Source: Charina bottae (lineage: Eukaryota > Chordata > Lepidosauria > Squamata > Charinaidae). From it: a stretch of 64,000 nt of DNA. Positions 34,867 to 45,872 of this stretch are shown in pieces (positions within the stretch are counted from its first letter, which is position 1; every line of letters begins with the position of its first letter). Under the pieces are notes generated by a model. The model did not search any database. It saw only the letters and a program-made list of their open reading frames with translations, and was not told the origin of the DNA. The stretch is taken from assembly GCA_023362775.1 (NCBI GenBank), contig JALMGJ010000011.1:19580001-19644000 (forward strand), written 5' to 3'. The position numbers and the translations under genes were made by a program.

Positions 34867-36864
34867 TGATATACAGTTTGATAAAATAAAATAATTACCT
34901 TGAGAAATACTATTTTCGCTGTCAACCTGTTTGTTCTCTTTGTGGAGATGTTTTGCTTCGGACTGGGCCTGATGTACAGTGGAAGAATTAACTATCACCA
35001 TCTCAATTGGTACTGTTACCTGAAACAAAGGTAAAGAGACATGGGTAGAATAGCTAATCCAAGGATAGGATATATGTTAGAATTGTGGGCCTCTGTTCTG
35101 GATGCAATGGGTAGGGCTTGACTACCCACTCTGCTCAACTGATGCTGAGTGCAGAAACTTGTCATACAGTTGAGTTTCTAGTCCTTATGGGTGCACAAAG
35201 AGCAGCCTTGTCCATACAACAATAAAAATCTTAAAACTAGACAGAGGAGAGGGGATATGCAGCATTGTATGTGATTAACAGAAGGCTTCTCAATAGTCAA
35301 AATAAACAAATTAATAGTGATTGCTGTGATTCCAATGGTAGTAAAGAGCACTGCAATCACACCAAACAATGCAGATAGAGTTTGCTGATCAGTTCCTCCC
35401 ACAGCCTACCCATCTTGGCTCATTTACACACAGCAATGGTGCACATACCTACAACTTTAGTAAAGAGAGTCACCAGCATGTATTTCCATGCTGGTTTGTT
35501 CATAACAATCATAGCCAATCATAACAGATTACAAACAGGATAGCAGTTAATTTTAAAATGTTGGCTTGCTCTTCCCACTTGCTTGATAACCTGTTCCTTT
35601 TTGAGATGGGTAGGCAATTTTCTTCATTATCTTTATGCATATAGGTAGGTATGTGTTTATCTGCGTGGGTATGTATAGTGTTTTTCAGAACAGTCTTATA
35701 AAAGACAACAATTTATTATGCACCTTTTGCAATATTGATGGGTTTGGGGCATACTTTATTGCCTAATTCTTTAGCAGCTTATGAAGACTGAAGTAATACC
35801 CATCTTCTTCATATCAGCACTTCTTTATATAAGAAAAAAAAGTCTCCTATGAGTCGAGCTTGACTCTTGGTGACTTCATGAAGTTTTCTTGGCAAGAGAA
35901 TGGGAGTGGTCTGTCACTGCCTTTTTCCGGGCTGTTTTTCTGACTTACAGCCCTGAGCTTTCTTGATCTCCCATGGCAGCAAAACGTGTTTTCCTGTTTG
36001 CATATCCTGGAGGGCCCTCCCTCCTCCCCGCAAAAATCAGCCATTCCTCACCTGTTGGGCCCATTTCTCAGTCTCCTGCTGCTCCTGCAGGTACTCCTCA
36101 GCCAATGCCACCGCTCGATCGCACGTCTCTGGACCACGCTCCCTAATCCAGTCCTGCATTTCCTGCGGAAGGATGACAAGGAACTGCTCCAAGATGAGGA
36201 GATCCAGGATTTGCTCCTTGCTCTGGCTTTCAGGCCTCAGCCAGCGGTGGCAAAGCTCCTGCAGTTGCTGGCATGCCACCCGGGGCCCCTCGGCATCCTG
36301 GTAGCAGAAATGCCTAAAACGCTGGCGGTGCGCCTCCACGGCGAGGTAGTCATCCAGCCTCAGAATGGCCACCTTCACCTTCCCATAATCAGCTTTGTCC
36401 TTTGCATCCAGACTGAAATAGGCCTGCTGAGCTTGTCCGCTAAGGACCGGCACAAGGCGAGTCACCCACTCTTCCCGTGGCCATTGGGAAGCATCAGCTA
36501 CACGCTCAAAGGTGGCCAGGTAGGCCTCGGTGCTGCCCCCTTGAGTCAAAGGAGGCAACTGCAGGCTGTCCCAGACTGGAGCGGTGAAGGGAGCAGGCAT
36601 CACCTCTAACACCCTTTGCCACTGGCACTCCCAGCTCTGTGGTGGCTCCTCTGCCAACTCCTGCTTCACCCTAGACGCCACTCTCGTGAAATCCTTACTG
36701 GTTGCCGAGGGAACGGTGACAGGGCATTTTCCCTCTCCTTCTTCTGCACTGCCACCTGCTTGGCAGGGAGCTTCCATTTTCACTGGGACCTGCAACGGGC
36801 ATCTCACGTCCTCTATCTCTTTTGAAGGAGCAGCCATGTTGTTTGTGTGTTGCTGTGCAGCCAT
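33230..36864 (-). CDS. SCAN/Gag-capsid and C2H2 zinc-finger protein (three fingers)
   Basis: Minus-strand coding exons: 36052-36864, 34899-35019 and 33230-33711. GT-AG borders and phases 0 then 1 give 471 residues. Exon 1 carries an acidic N terminus, then a capsid-like segment ('[20 protein letters not shown]'), then the SCAN domain ('[13 protein letters not shown]', '[18 protein letters not shown]', '[18 protein letters not shown]'). Exon 2 (40 residues, '[13 protein letters not shown]') matches no domain I know. Exon 3 has a basic linker and three C2H2 fingers: '[21 protein letters not shown]', '[21 protein letters not shown]' and '[21 protein letters not shown]' (each written here as its core). 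SCAN mediates dimerisation and the fingers suggest DNA binding, so a nuclear regulator is inferred. No KRAB box is seen. The ATG at 36864 is the first in frame. A specific orthologue is not claimed. Confidence 0.85.
34735..34864. repeat. (CT)n/(CTTT)n and (TATC)n microsatellite
   Basis: CT-rich run followed by about 13 TATC units, inside the second intron (between the exons at 34899 and 33711) of the three-finger SCAN gene. Confidence 0.95.
35838..35960 (-). mobile_element. Old SINE fragment
   Basis: Contains 'cttgactcttggtgac' and 'gttttcttggcaagag', which are diverged forms of the SINE body and tail seen in reverse at 10632. The ends are eroded. Confidence 0.45.
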
Positions 36865-36927
36865 TTTATGGCCCGAGGAGCTGCCAAGGGAGCAGCTGTC
36901 TCTCTGTTGCAGCCTCTCTCCAAGCAC

Positions 36928-38200
36928 TCTGGAGCCAGACTTTGGCAGGGGCTAGTGAAATCTGTAGTACGGCAGCGTGGGCATACTCCTGTCAGAAAAA
37001 CGGAGAGTTTTCCTAAAGGCAGTCTTTTAAAGTAACATTATTTTCAGTTTATGCCACCGAATTTCCTTTACTTTTTTTTTTTAAAGTTTGCATTATAGAT
37101 TTTATGCAATGCTTTGCCTTCAACATTCTGTTCATAATTTCTTCTTTTTAATGTCACTAGATTGTATTCGGTAAGGTTTATTCCCAATCACCTCTAAGGC
37201 GGAATTTTTCAGCCGCCATCCCTACCATACAGGCAATGTTGGTTAGAAAAGACTTTGCTGGGGGATAATCATAAACACTGACAAATCTACACAGCCTTTT
37301 AATTATTCCCAATACAGTAGCCATCCATCTAAGCTTTTTATCAGATACAGTCCCTTAGATGCTCTGACCACATAGTAAGAAAATTTAAATAAAACTGCAG
37401 CTAGGTGGAAGAAAGCTTTTATCTGTTACCTTCTTAGCAGCACAAAGATACAAATGGGGCTTAGAACTGGGCCAAAACATGCAGAAGAATGAGCTGCAAA
37501 TGAGAGAGGAGAACGAACAGCATTACTGTAGACAGGTCTCATTCTTAAAAATGCAAATAAAGATCTAGGGCACCAGGGAAAAGGCTGCTGGTTTTCTATT
37601 TGCAGGGGCACAGTCTCTTCTATCACCTTATTCTGCTCCCTATTTATTCTTTTTATCTTTGGGGGTGGTGGTTTCATCAACAATCCATGTAGAGGTTATT
37701 GGTAAAGAATGAGGTCAATTAATTCCCTGCCCCAAGGCTCTTACAATCTAAAAATAGAAAGGAGGGAAAGAACTAGGAAAAGAAACGGAACAAGACAACA
37801 CAAGAACATAAAGTTATTTCAAATGCATATAACTGATCTTAGTTACAGGAGACAGGGGATTAGGACCCCATCCCAAAGCTTTTGAGAAAGAGCTGAAGAA
37901 AGAAGTATTCTGGGATGCAGATCAAATCACAAGGCAGAAAGGGTGAAAGCACCAGAAAGGTTGAGAGGAATAACCCAAGCAGGCACATCTTGAAAGAGAT
38001 GAAAGGAATTATATTGACAACCAATTATATTTTTAATAATAATAATAATAAATAATAATAATAATAATAATAATAAACCGCACTCTTCCATGCAGCACTT
38101 AACAAATGATGGAAAAGACTGTAACACAATTTTTCAGGGCAACAAAATACACAAGGAGAGCTGAAAACAAAATAAATTTGGGGCTCATGAAGGTATCAAT
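36928..38200. other. Upstream of the three-finger SCAN gene, little recognised
   Basis: No exon or intact repeat is seen except an (AAT)n run at about 38035-38078. A 5' untranslated exon of the gene could lie here or in the GC-rich block at 38500-39230. Confidence 0.35.
38035..38078. repeat. (AAT)n microsatellite
   Basis: About 14 units with one interruption. Confidence 0.9.
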
Positions 38201-38207
38201 ATATTTT

Positions 38208-38350
38208 TTATTTAATTTTCTATCCTGCCTTTATTATTTTTTATAAATAACTCAAGGCGGTGAACATACCTAATACTCCTTCCTCCTCCTATTTTCCCCA
38301 CAACAACGACCCTGTGAGGTGAGTTGGGCTTAGAGAGAGGGACTGGCCCA
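38208..38350 (-). mobile_element. SINE-B tail fragment
   Basis: Reverse-oriented 3' part of the SINE at 9672 ('aactcaaggcggtgaacata', 'cctattttccccacaac'). The head is missing. Confidence 0.7.
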
Positions 38351-38499
38351 ACTGGAATTGCCAACTGGAATTACCATTAGCCCCAGGCTAGTCAACGAAG
38401 CGGGCCAAGATCATGGTCTCGTATCTCCCTTCTGATGCGGCCGCGACCCTTTTAGCAAGGTGGTTCTGGGAGGAGAGGGGTTAAATAGTGAATTACCCC

Positions 38500-39230
38500 C
38501 CCCTCCATAGTAAGTGGAAGGGCCCTGCTGGCTCACCTTTCGCTTTCATGCAGTCTGCCTCGCGCTTCCCTCTCGCCGCCAAATGCAGCGGAAGAACGGA
38601 CTGCACCACTGCAGAGCATGAATGGGGAAGCGCACACTTTTTAATGCTCTCTATACCAAAACAAGCCCGCCAGCCTCCCTGCAAGCAGAAGACTAACCCG
38701 ACAAGGAGAGGAAGCGAGGGGGGACCCTTTATTTCCGGTCGTGGCGATGCTCGACTTGCAAGGAGCTCCTTTGGGTTGATTTTCATGCTCGTACAGCACG
38801 TTTTTTTCCGGCGGCCTCAAAGCTAACCTGAATCAGCCTAGGAGGACCGGAATCTTCGTGCACGTCCTTCCGAGGGGTGGAAGGAAATGCGCGCATGTAT
38901 CAGGGCAAGGCACAAGCCAACTTCACGCGGGCCCGCTCTGCCCAAAAAAGGTGACCCTCCCGCGATCCAAAAAAGCCTCTCGAGCCCAGGGACCACGTGG
39001 CTGTTGGAGGGCGGCAAAGCTTCCTGCTTCCTCCTGCCCACTTCGCCCTTGGCCATCGTCCCCCTTCCTCCCTGCCCGGAACTCACCGTGCGCAGCTCCC
39101 CTCGAGAAAAAAAAGGGATCAAATCGACAGCCACGTTCCATTTCTTTCCATCTTTGGACGGAACGGGAAAACGTGGTCGCATCCTACATCCCCTCCCTTT
39201 GGATGGCGCTCGCCGAGCCACTCTAGGAGC
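38500..39230. promoter_or_regulatory. GC-rich block, candidate promoter
   Basis: GC-rich with many CpGs and no repeat signature. It lies 1.6-2.4 kb upstream of the minus-strand SCAN three-finger gene and could hold its start site. Overlapping open frames on both strands reflect base composition and show no family motif. Confidence 0.4.
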
Positions 39231-39286
39231 CTGGCTATGGCGTTTATTTTTTTAACTATTTCGGGATTGCGATAGACTGTGTAAAC

Positions 39287-39422
39287 CAGTGTTTTTTCAA
39301 ACTTGGCCCCTTTAAGATGTGTGGACTTCAACTCCCAAAATTCCCCAGCCAGCATTCTGGCTAGGGAATTCTGGGAGTTGAAGTCCACACATCTTAAAGG
39401 GGCCAAGTTTTGAAAAACACTG
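39287..39422. mobile_element. hAT-like palindromic MITE, family B, copy 3
   Basis: Near-perfect palindrome centred on 'ttccccagccagcattctgg'. Ends are CAGTGTTTTTTCAAA and the complement, and the duplication GTGTAAAC is perfect (39279-39286 and 39423-39430). Confidence 0.87.
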
Positions 39423-39583
39423 GTGTAAACCTTCTAGAAGAACATGGCCAAAGCAACCAAGGTTTTCATGACTCAGTAACTTAATGATTTAAGTAACTTA
39501 GGACAGTGCAAGCGAGGTGTTCCCTGCCTGGCACCTTCAAGATGTGCTGGACTGTAATGCTCAGCCTGGAGGACTTGCTATGG

Positions 39584-40299
39584 CATAGCTTTCCAAACTA
39601 TGTGTCCGGACAGTTAGTGTGTCGGCAGCAGTGTCTGGGTGTGTTGCGGGTGCTGCTGCCTCCAAGCCCTGCCAGGATTCCGCGCAGGTCCTAGTGCCTG
39701 CCTTGTGCCCGGCTGCCTCCAAACCTCCTGTGATTCCGCGCAGGTCCTAGTGCCTGCCTTGTGCCTTGCTGCCTCCAAACCTGCTGTGATTCCGCGCAGG
39801 TCCTAGTGCCTGCCTTGTGCCTTGCTGCCTCCAAACCTGCTGTGATTCCACGCAGGTCCTGGTTCCTGCCTTGTGCCTTGCTGCCTCCAAACCTGCTGTG
39901 ATTCCGCGCAGGTCCTAGTGCCTGCCTTGTGCCTTGCTGCCTCCAAACCTGCTGTGATTCCGCGCAGGTCCTAGTGCCTGCCTTGTGCCTTGCTGCCTCC
40001 AAACCTGCCCTGCCAGGATTCCGCGCAGGTCCTGGTGCCTGCCTTGTGCCTTGCTGCTTCCAAACTTGCTGTGATTCCGCGCAGGTCCTAGTGCCTGCCT
40101 TGTGCCTTGCTGCCTCCAAACCTGCCCTGCCAGGATTCTGCGCAGGTCCTGGTGCCTGCCTTGTGCCTTGCTGCCTCCAAACCTGCTGTGATTCCGTGCA
40201 GGTCCTAGTGCCTGCCTTGCGCCCTGCTGTAAGAGTGTGTCGCAAAATGATGTATGTCTAAAAAGTGTGTCACCAACATGAAAAGTTTGGAAAGCTCTG
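39584..40299. mobile_element. hAT-like element, family A, copy 4, with expanded minisatellite
   Basis: Ends CATAGCTTTCCAAACT and AGTTTGGAAAGCTCTG, with a perfect duplication TGCTATGG (39576-39583 and 40300-40307). The interior is a tandem array of about nine units of roughly 57-66 bp ('ttccgcgcaggtcctagtgc', then 'ttgctgcctccaaacctg'). Copy 1 holds only about two such units. A long minus-strand frame through the array is a repeat artefact. Confidence 0.88.
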
Positions 40300-40324
40300 T
40301 GCTATGGTATCTGGGGATGGTGGG

Positions 40325-41760
40325 AGGGAGTTTCCTTTTTAAATTTTTTAAATTATAATTTAATAAAAGAATAGAAAGAAAAATAGAAAGAAAAAATAAG
40401 AATATAGTAAAGAAAAAGAAATATATAAAGAAATGACTTCCCCCTTCATAACAAGTATAAATATTTTTAGAAACTTATCACCTTCTCTTAAAATACAACA
40501 AATGATCTCTTCTTAAAGCCTCATTGTTCAGTCCTGGTCAGCAAAAGTCCATTAAGGGTTCCCAGAGATAACAGCATATCTGTTTTAACCTTGATCAAAT
40601 AAACCAACTTTATATTCGTTCCCTTTACTTTTAACAATCTTAATCTTTAATCCCTTCAAATACTGTCCTAGAACTTGATTTCTTTTCATTTTTTTCTTCG
40701 TTCCTTCTCACAAAATCCTTCAAAACTTTAACAAGACTCAGAGTTATCCAGTTCACTCTTTTGGTTTATTATTTTTATATCCTTTTTAATTATTAAGACA
40801 TCAGCCGGTATCATTTGTATATCCAGTATAGCATCTTTTTCCATATTCTTGTAGTCTCTCATTTTTAAGTCCACTTTCAAATCAATCTCAGTCTTGTCCA
40901 GTAAAACTTGTTCCTCTTCCATAACATCTTTTAAACACAGTCTATCTATAATGGCAGAGATTTTTAAAATTATCTTCTGGGACAATTGTTCATAAATATT
41001 CTTCAATACATCCAATGTTCAAGTATTTTGCTCCATTCTGTACTAATAAGTCAAATTTAAGTGTTCTTCTCCTTTAATTGTAATCTTTAGTTCCTTTTGG
41101 TTCCCTCTAGTGTCCAACCTTCAAAGTCCCATCCTATCATGTTTTTTTTAAGAGTTCAAAACAACAGCATTTTCCCACAGGAAAGATTCTTATAATTAAT
41201 TTCAAAATCTTATTTCATATCCATCTGGACCCTTAGTCCATTTGTAACTTTCCAAAATCAATGTTTTAATCACCCTTTTGCTGTTTATTCCAAAAGAAAG
41301 ATTTTTTAAAATCATTAAACCTGTATTTAAAACTTCTTTTGCTAAGGATTGAAGGAAATTCTCCCGGTGCTCTAAAACTTGCCATTGTGAAGGTTCCTAA
41401 TAACTAAAAAGCAGTTAAGAAGCAATTTCCAAAAGTGATTAAGAAATGAGGCTCAGCAAACTTTATGTCCATATAGGCTCCATTACGGCTGTGAGTTTAG
41501 ATGGAATCCCTCGACTCCCAGCCACTCAACTCATGAGCCGACTGCAAAAACTTTGGTTCCTGCAGTTTACTCACGAGAAGCAACTGTCCGGAGTACATGT
41601 GGGCGATCTTACGATCTCCTTTTTCCGGAAAGATTTTGCCCACCAGAATTCTTCATCTGGCCGTCAATCTCAACCGCAATGCCATCCTTACTCCTTCAGG
41701 GACATCTAGCTCGCTGTGAATCTTCACCGGAAGTCCTGGTGGGAGGGAGTTCCAACAGGC
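40325..41760 (-). other. AT-rich region, possible LINE 5' fragment
   Basis: Strongly A/T biased. A 95-codon minus frame (40728-41015) is rich in Lys, Asp and Ile, with no known motif. On the minus strand 41400-41755 reads as a G-rich leader followed by an A-rich coding-like region, as in L1-type 5' regions. No terminal repeats or RT motifs are seen, so the assignment is weak. Confidence 0.25.
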
Positions 41761-42167
41761 TGGGGGAAGATCGCCATTAATGGGCAAGCATCTTCTTGAT
41801 TAGATGCAGATTTATGCCATCATATGTTTCTTAGGGCTCTTCCTCCCGGCAGCCTTGAGCTGCTTGTCTGCAGTGCTAGACTAGCTGGGAATGAAGCAAC
41901 TTAAGAAACTGCTGTTCGGATTTTGATCTGTTCTTCCACAGAGGCAACGATGCTAGTCAGGTCCTCTTTCCATATGGCATTTATCAGGGGGCCCTATTGG
42001 TGGATCCCTCTGCTTCTTCTCTCCCACTCCCTCTTGCTGGAAGAGCAAGTGCCCTTTGTGTCCCTTTGGGTGGGTGTTTAAGGCCATGAGGTTTCCATAA
42101 CGCCCCCAGTGCTTGAAACTTTTGAACTTGTCTGTCCTACCCAGTGCATCCAAGATGACATTCCATT

Positions 42168-42236
42168 GGGTCTCGAACCGCCGACCTCCTGATCGACAAG
42201 CCTGGCATCTTAACTACTGAGCCATTGCGCCCCTAA
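42168..42236 (-). mobile_element. Sauria-type SINE head fragment
   Basis: The reverse complement gives a tRNA-like head ('caatggctcagtagttaag', box-B-like 'ggttcgaga') related to the copy at 44150. The body is missing. Confidence 0.65.
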
Positions 42237-42279
42237 CTAATACTATACCCCATACTATACCATACTGCCTTCCCCTCCA

Positions 42280-42560
42280 CTCAACCGCTCCCTCCCTCCC
42301 TCCTCCCTGCCTCCGTCTCTCCCTCCCTCGCCTGTCTCCCGCAGTTCGCACCGTCTACCCGGTGCTCGGAGGGACCGCGCCGGCCAGGACGACCCTTCCG
42401 CAAGGGATGACTCCGCGGCCGACCACCGGGGGGGGGGGAATGAGGGGGAGAGGCAGGCAGGCAAGGCAGGAAGGACGGAGCGACGGAGGGAGGGCCGGGC
42501 GCCTCTGCCTCCGCCTTCCGCGCGCCTGACGCTCGCTCGCATGGACAAACAAAAGCTTGT
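42280..42560. promoter_or_regulatory. CpG island-like block
   Basis: Very GC-rich, with frequent CpG ('gaccgcgccggccagga', 'ccgcgcgcctgacgctc') and C/T tracts on the left. No repeat signature and no adjoining exon was identified. It could be an orphan promoter, a start for the minus-strand gene at 33-37 kb, or an unannotated transcript. Confidence 0.4.
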
Positions 42561-43151
42561 GTCGAGGGCTGACTTTTTGCGGCTGCTTGAGAGTGCCGGT
42601 TGCTTGAGTTCCGGTTAACTGAGAGTCTACTATATATGGCTATTTGGGGAGAGACGTTTACCAGTCTTACAGAAAACAGCTTCATTTTTGTGAGGGCAAG
42701 ATGTGGAATAATAAAGTAGGTACCAGAAGCAGATTCCAATCAAATGTTAAAATTGCTGAGTTGGAAAAAGTCATTTACATCACTGACTCCAGCTCTTCCC
42801 ACTCAGGGCAGGAATCCCATGGCTGTTTCTGGTCTCCATCTAAACAGACCCCACTCGTTCATACTGTAAGGAAAAACTGTGATAGTGGAGTTAATATTCC
42901 AGAGGCTGGACAGCTGTCTCTCTGAGATTTTTTTTTCTAATGTGGATTCCTGCGCTGAGCAGAGGTTTGATCTCAGTAGCTTAAGAGGCCCTTCGTGGTA
43001 TCTAATTGTATGAAGTACTGAATGCACTCTATGGCATATATTCTTTCCTCACATGAAGAAACACTCATTGTGTTTGGACAATGTACTGAATTACAGAATT
43101 AAACTATCATATGTGGTTAGCTCAGGGTCCATATTTTGTGTGAATCTAGAC

Positions 43152-43488
43152 CAGGGCTTTCCAAACTCTGTGTCACGACACAATACTGTGTCGCCTGGGG
43201 GCCTCAGGTGTGTCGCGCGACAACCCGGAAGCACTGATGGCGCACCGCCACCGCCGTGCACCACAGTAGCGGTGGCGGGCTGTCAGCGCTTCCGGGTTGT
43301 CGCGCGAGAAACCAGGACGACGATGCGCTGCCGCCACCATGCGCAAAAAACCGAAAGCGCAGCGGCAACCCGGAAGCGCCACCACCGGCGCTTTTGGGGT
43401 TTTGTGCGCCGCGGCGGCAGCAGCGCTTCCAGGGTTTTGTGTGCCGGCCGTTGGTGTGTCGCCAACGGCAAAAGTTTGGAAAGCCCTG
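43152..43488. mobile_element. hAT-like element, family A, copy 5
   Basis: Ends CAGGGCTTTCCAAACT and AGTTTGGAAAGCCCTG counterparts, with a perfect duplication ATCTAGAC (43144-43151 and 43489-43496). The CpG-rich interior contains several inverted copies of 'aacccggaagcgc'-type sequence. Confidence 0.88.
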
Positions 43489-43624
43489 ATCTAGACAATT
43501 AGGTTGAGTAAATCCAGTTGGTTTATCCACACAAAGTCATACAGTAGTGTGATTTGTTCAGTATATTGTTTTGGTTTAGGATTAAGTTATATAGTCAGTG
43601 CTGGATAAGACAGACTTCTAAACA

Positions 43625-43878
43625 TTTATTTATTTATTTTATTTTCATCCCGCCTTTATTATTTTTATACTGTAAATAACTCAAGGTGGCAAACATACCT
43701 AATATGCCTTCCTCCTCCTATTTTCCCCACAACAACAACTCTGTGAAGTGAGTTGGGCTGAGAGAGAGTGACTGGCCCAAGGTCAACCAGCCGGCTTTCA
43801 TGCCCAAGGCAGGACTAGAACTCTCAGTCTCCTGGTTTCTAGCCCAGCACCTTAACCACTAGACCAAACTGGTTCTAA
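43625..43878 (-). mobile_element. tRNA-derived SINE, complete, minus orientation (SINE-B tail)
   Basis: The right end is the complement of the tRNA-like head ('ccagcaccttaaccactag'). The left end is the 'aataactcaaggtgg' tail with A/T-rich sequence. This is a full-length version without the 102-bp tandem seen at 9672. Confidence 0.85.
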
Positions 43879-44149
43879 CATGCAGAGAACTTTTATGCAA
43901 CTAATATAAATCTTTATTAAGGCTTCCCTCTGAACAACTCTTAACATTCCAGCCCATGTTTGAGACATAATAATTGTCAATAACAGTCATAAATGAAACA
44001 AGGGCAACAGAAATCTACTTAATGTACCAAATAGTTTATTTTAGCATTACACTTTATACCTATGGCTTTACAGTTTGTTTTATCCATTTGCTTTTTCCAA
44101 ACTCCATGTACTTCAAGGTTGGGTTGGACTTAACCTTAAGTAAAGGATT

Positions 44150-44481
44150 TAGCGTGGTGGCTCAGTGGGTAAGACGCCAGGCTTGTCGATCGGAAGATCG
44201 CAAGTTCGGAGGTTCGAATCCCTAGCCCCCGCGTGACGGAGTGAACTCCCGCACTCGCCCCAGCTCTTGCCAACCTAGCAATTCGAAAGCATGCAAATGC
44301 AAGTAGATTAATAGGTACCACTTCAGTGGGATGGTAACTGTTCCGCGCGCATCATGCGGCCATATGACTGTGGAATTGTCTTCGGACAACGCTGGCTCTT
44401 CGGCTAACAAATGGAGATGAGCACCGGCCCCTAGAGTCAGACACGACTGCACAAATGTGCGGGGGGAACCTTTACCTTTTT
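44150..44481 (+). mobile_element. Sauria-type SINE, full length
   Basis: The tRNA-like head includes 'ggctcagtgggtaagac' and the box-B match 'ggttcgaatcc'. The body contains 'ggacaacgctggctcttcgg' and the 3' end 'agagtcagacacgactgc' leads to a 'cctttacctttt' tail. A 9-bp duplication TAAAGGATT flanks it (44141-44149 and 44482-44490). The 3' end resembles BovB, as known for Sauria SINEs. Confidence 0.88.
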
Positions 44482-44794
44482 TAAAGGATTGCATATTTAA
44501 TTCTGTAATAAATAAGCAGTGCAAGGGAAAAGGTAGATTAGAGCCATAGTCTGTGCAATGGAGAGGGGCTTTTAATGCCCCCCCATCCCATTCCAAATGA
44601 AGAGGGAGGGGTCTTTATAGTGTACTATGCAATGGGAGATTTCTTCCCATAGACACATTTCAAAAATAAATATTTCTTTGACCATAAAGAACAGCCAAGC
44701 TGTTAGTTTTAATCTTTACATTTAACTAGTATTTGGATGGATTTTTTAAAAAATGTATCAGTATCGTAACATTTAAGGCTGCATTTGTATACAC

Positions 44795-45034
44795 CAGAGC
44801 TTTCCAAACTGTGTGTCGCGACAGAAAAGTGTGTCGCTACACAACCTGGAAGTGCTGATCATCATCAGCGCTTCCGGGTTTTCCCGCGGCGACACATCAA
44901 CTGCAGTGCGCAAAACCCAAAAGAAGCAGCAGCGCTTCCGGGTTTTTGCGCGCTGCCGCACTTCCGGGTTTTCCCGCGGCGACACACCAACACCGGTTGG
45001 TGTGTCGCCGCGGGAAAAACTTTGGAAAGCCCTG
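44795..45034. mobile_element. hAT-like element, family A, copy 6
   Basis: Ends CAGAGCTTTCCAAACT and CTTTGGAAAGCCCTG, with a perfect duplication GTATACAC (44787-44794 and 45035-45042). The interior is of the CpG-rich type, as in copies 3 and 5. Confidence 0.87.
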
Positions 45035-45283
45035 GTATACACCATTAGCTAGAAATACATGTCACTTGAATTCAGCAGTTCTGTTTCTGAATAAACTTAA
45101 AGAAGATTGCACTGGGAAAGATACATGAATTTTCTCTCATTCAAAGTACGCATTCAACACATATCTAGAGATATACATAGTCTCCAACAATAAAACAAAG
45201 GTGCTGCTTGGTTTGTATTCTATATTTGGGATTTTTTAAAACACCCTCTGAGGATTTAAAAAGAAGTCAGCAATACTTACAGA

Positions 45284-45582
45284 CAGCCTTTCTCAACCTT
45301 TTGACTGTGGAGGAACCCTTGAAATATTTTCCAGGCCTCAGGGAACCCCTGCACATTCATGCTCAAATATAGGCCATTACAGTATATTTGTTTCATGTGT
45401 AGGCCTGTATATATGCATTAACAGTGTTCTTAAACTAAAAATAAAGAATGAAACTTACTTCTTTAATGTGAAGCTGCCCGAATTTGAAATAATTTTTTAA
45501 ATAAATTGTGATCTCCCAGGGAACCCCTAGTGACCTCTCGCGGAACCTGAGGGTGCCACGGAACCCTGGTTGAGAAACCCTG
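45284..45582. mobile_element. hAT-like element, family D
   Basis: Ends CAGCCTTTCTCAACCTTTTG and GGTTGAGAAACCCTG, with a perfect duplication CTTACAGA (45276-45283 and 45583-45590). The inner arms mirror each other ('ggaacccttgaaat' and 'cacggaaccctgg'). Noncoding. Confidence 0.83.
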
Positions 45583-45820
45583 CTTACAGATGTACAATGT
45601 GTACAGATGTACTGTGTATAGCTGTGTGGCTATACTGGTTTGAGACAGGAATTGTAATGTTACATGCCTAGAGTGTACCACATCAGAAAAGACTGGCCTA
45701 AGCAGTACAGTACTTCTGGGCATACACACTATCTTCTCCACACAATCACACCTCCCATAATGGCATGTTAAATATATGGTGGACTGAGCAATAATTTTTT
45801 TTCTGAAGCAAGAAGAGCAA

Positions 45821-45871
<51 letters not shown>

Positions 45872-45872
45872 A
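45821..45872. repeat. (GAT)n microsatellite
   Basis: About 17 perfect GAT units. On the minus strand this reads as a poly-His frame, an artefact. Confidence 0.95.

Noticed and set aside
39691..40245. 184-codon minus-strand frame with a repeated 'GTRTCAESQQVWRQQ' unit
   Set aside because: It is the minisatellite inside a hAT-like element, so the protein repeat reflects DNA tandem units.
44155..44225. Possible tRNA gene
   Set aside because: The box A and B matches belong to the head of a Sauria-type SINE with its own duplication and tail. The cloverleaf is not maintained.
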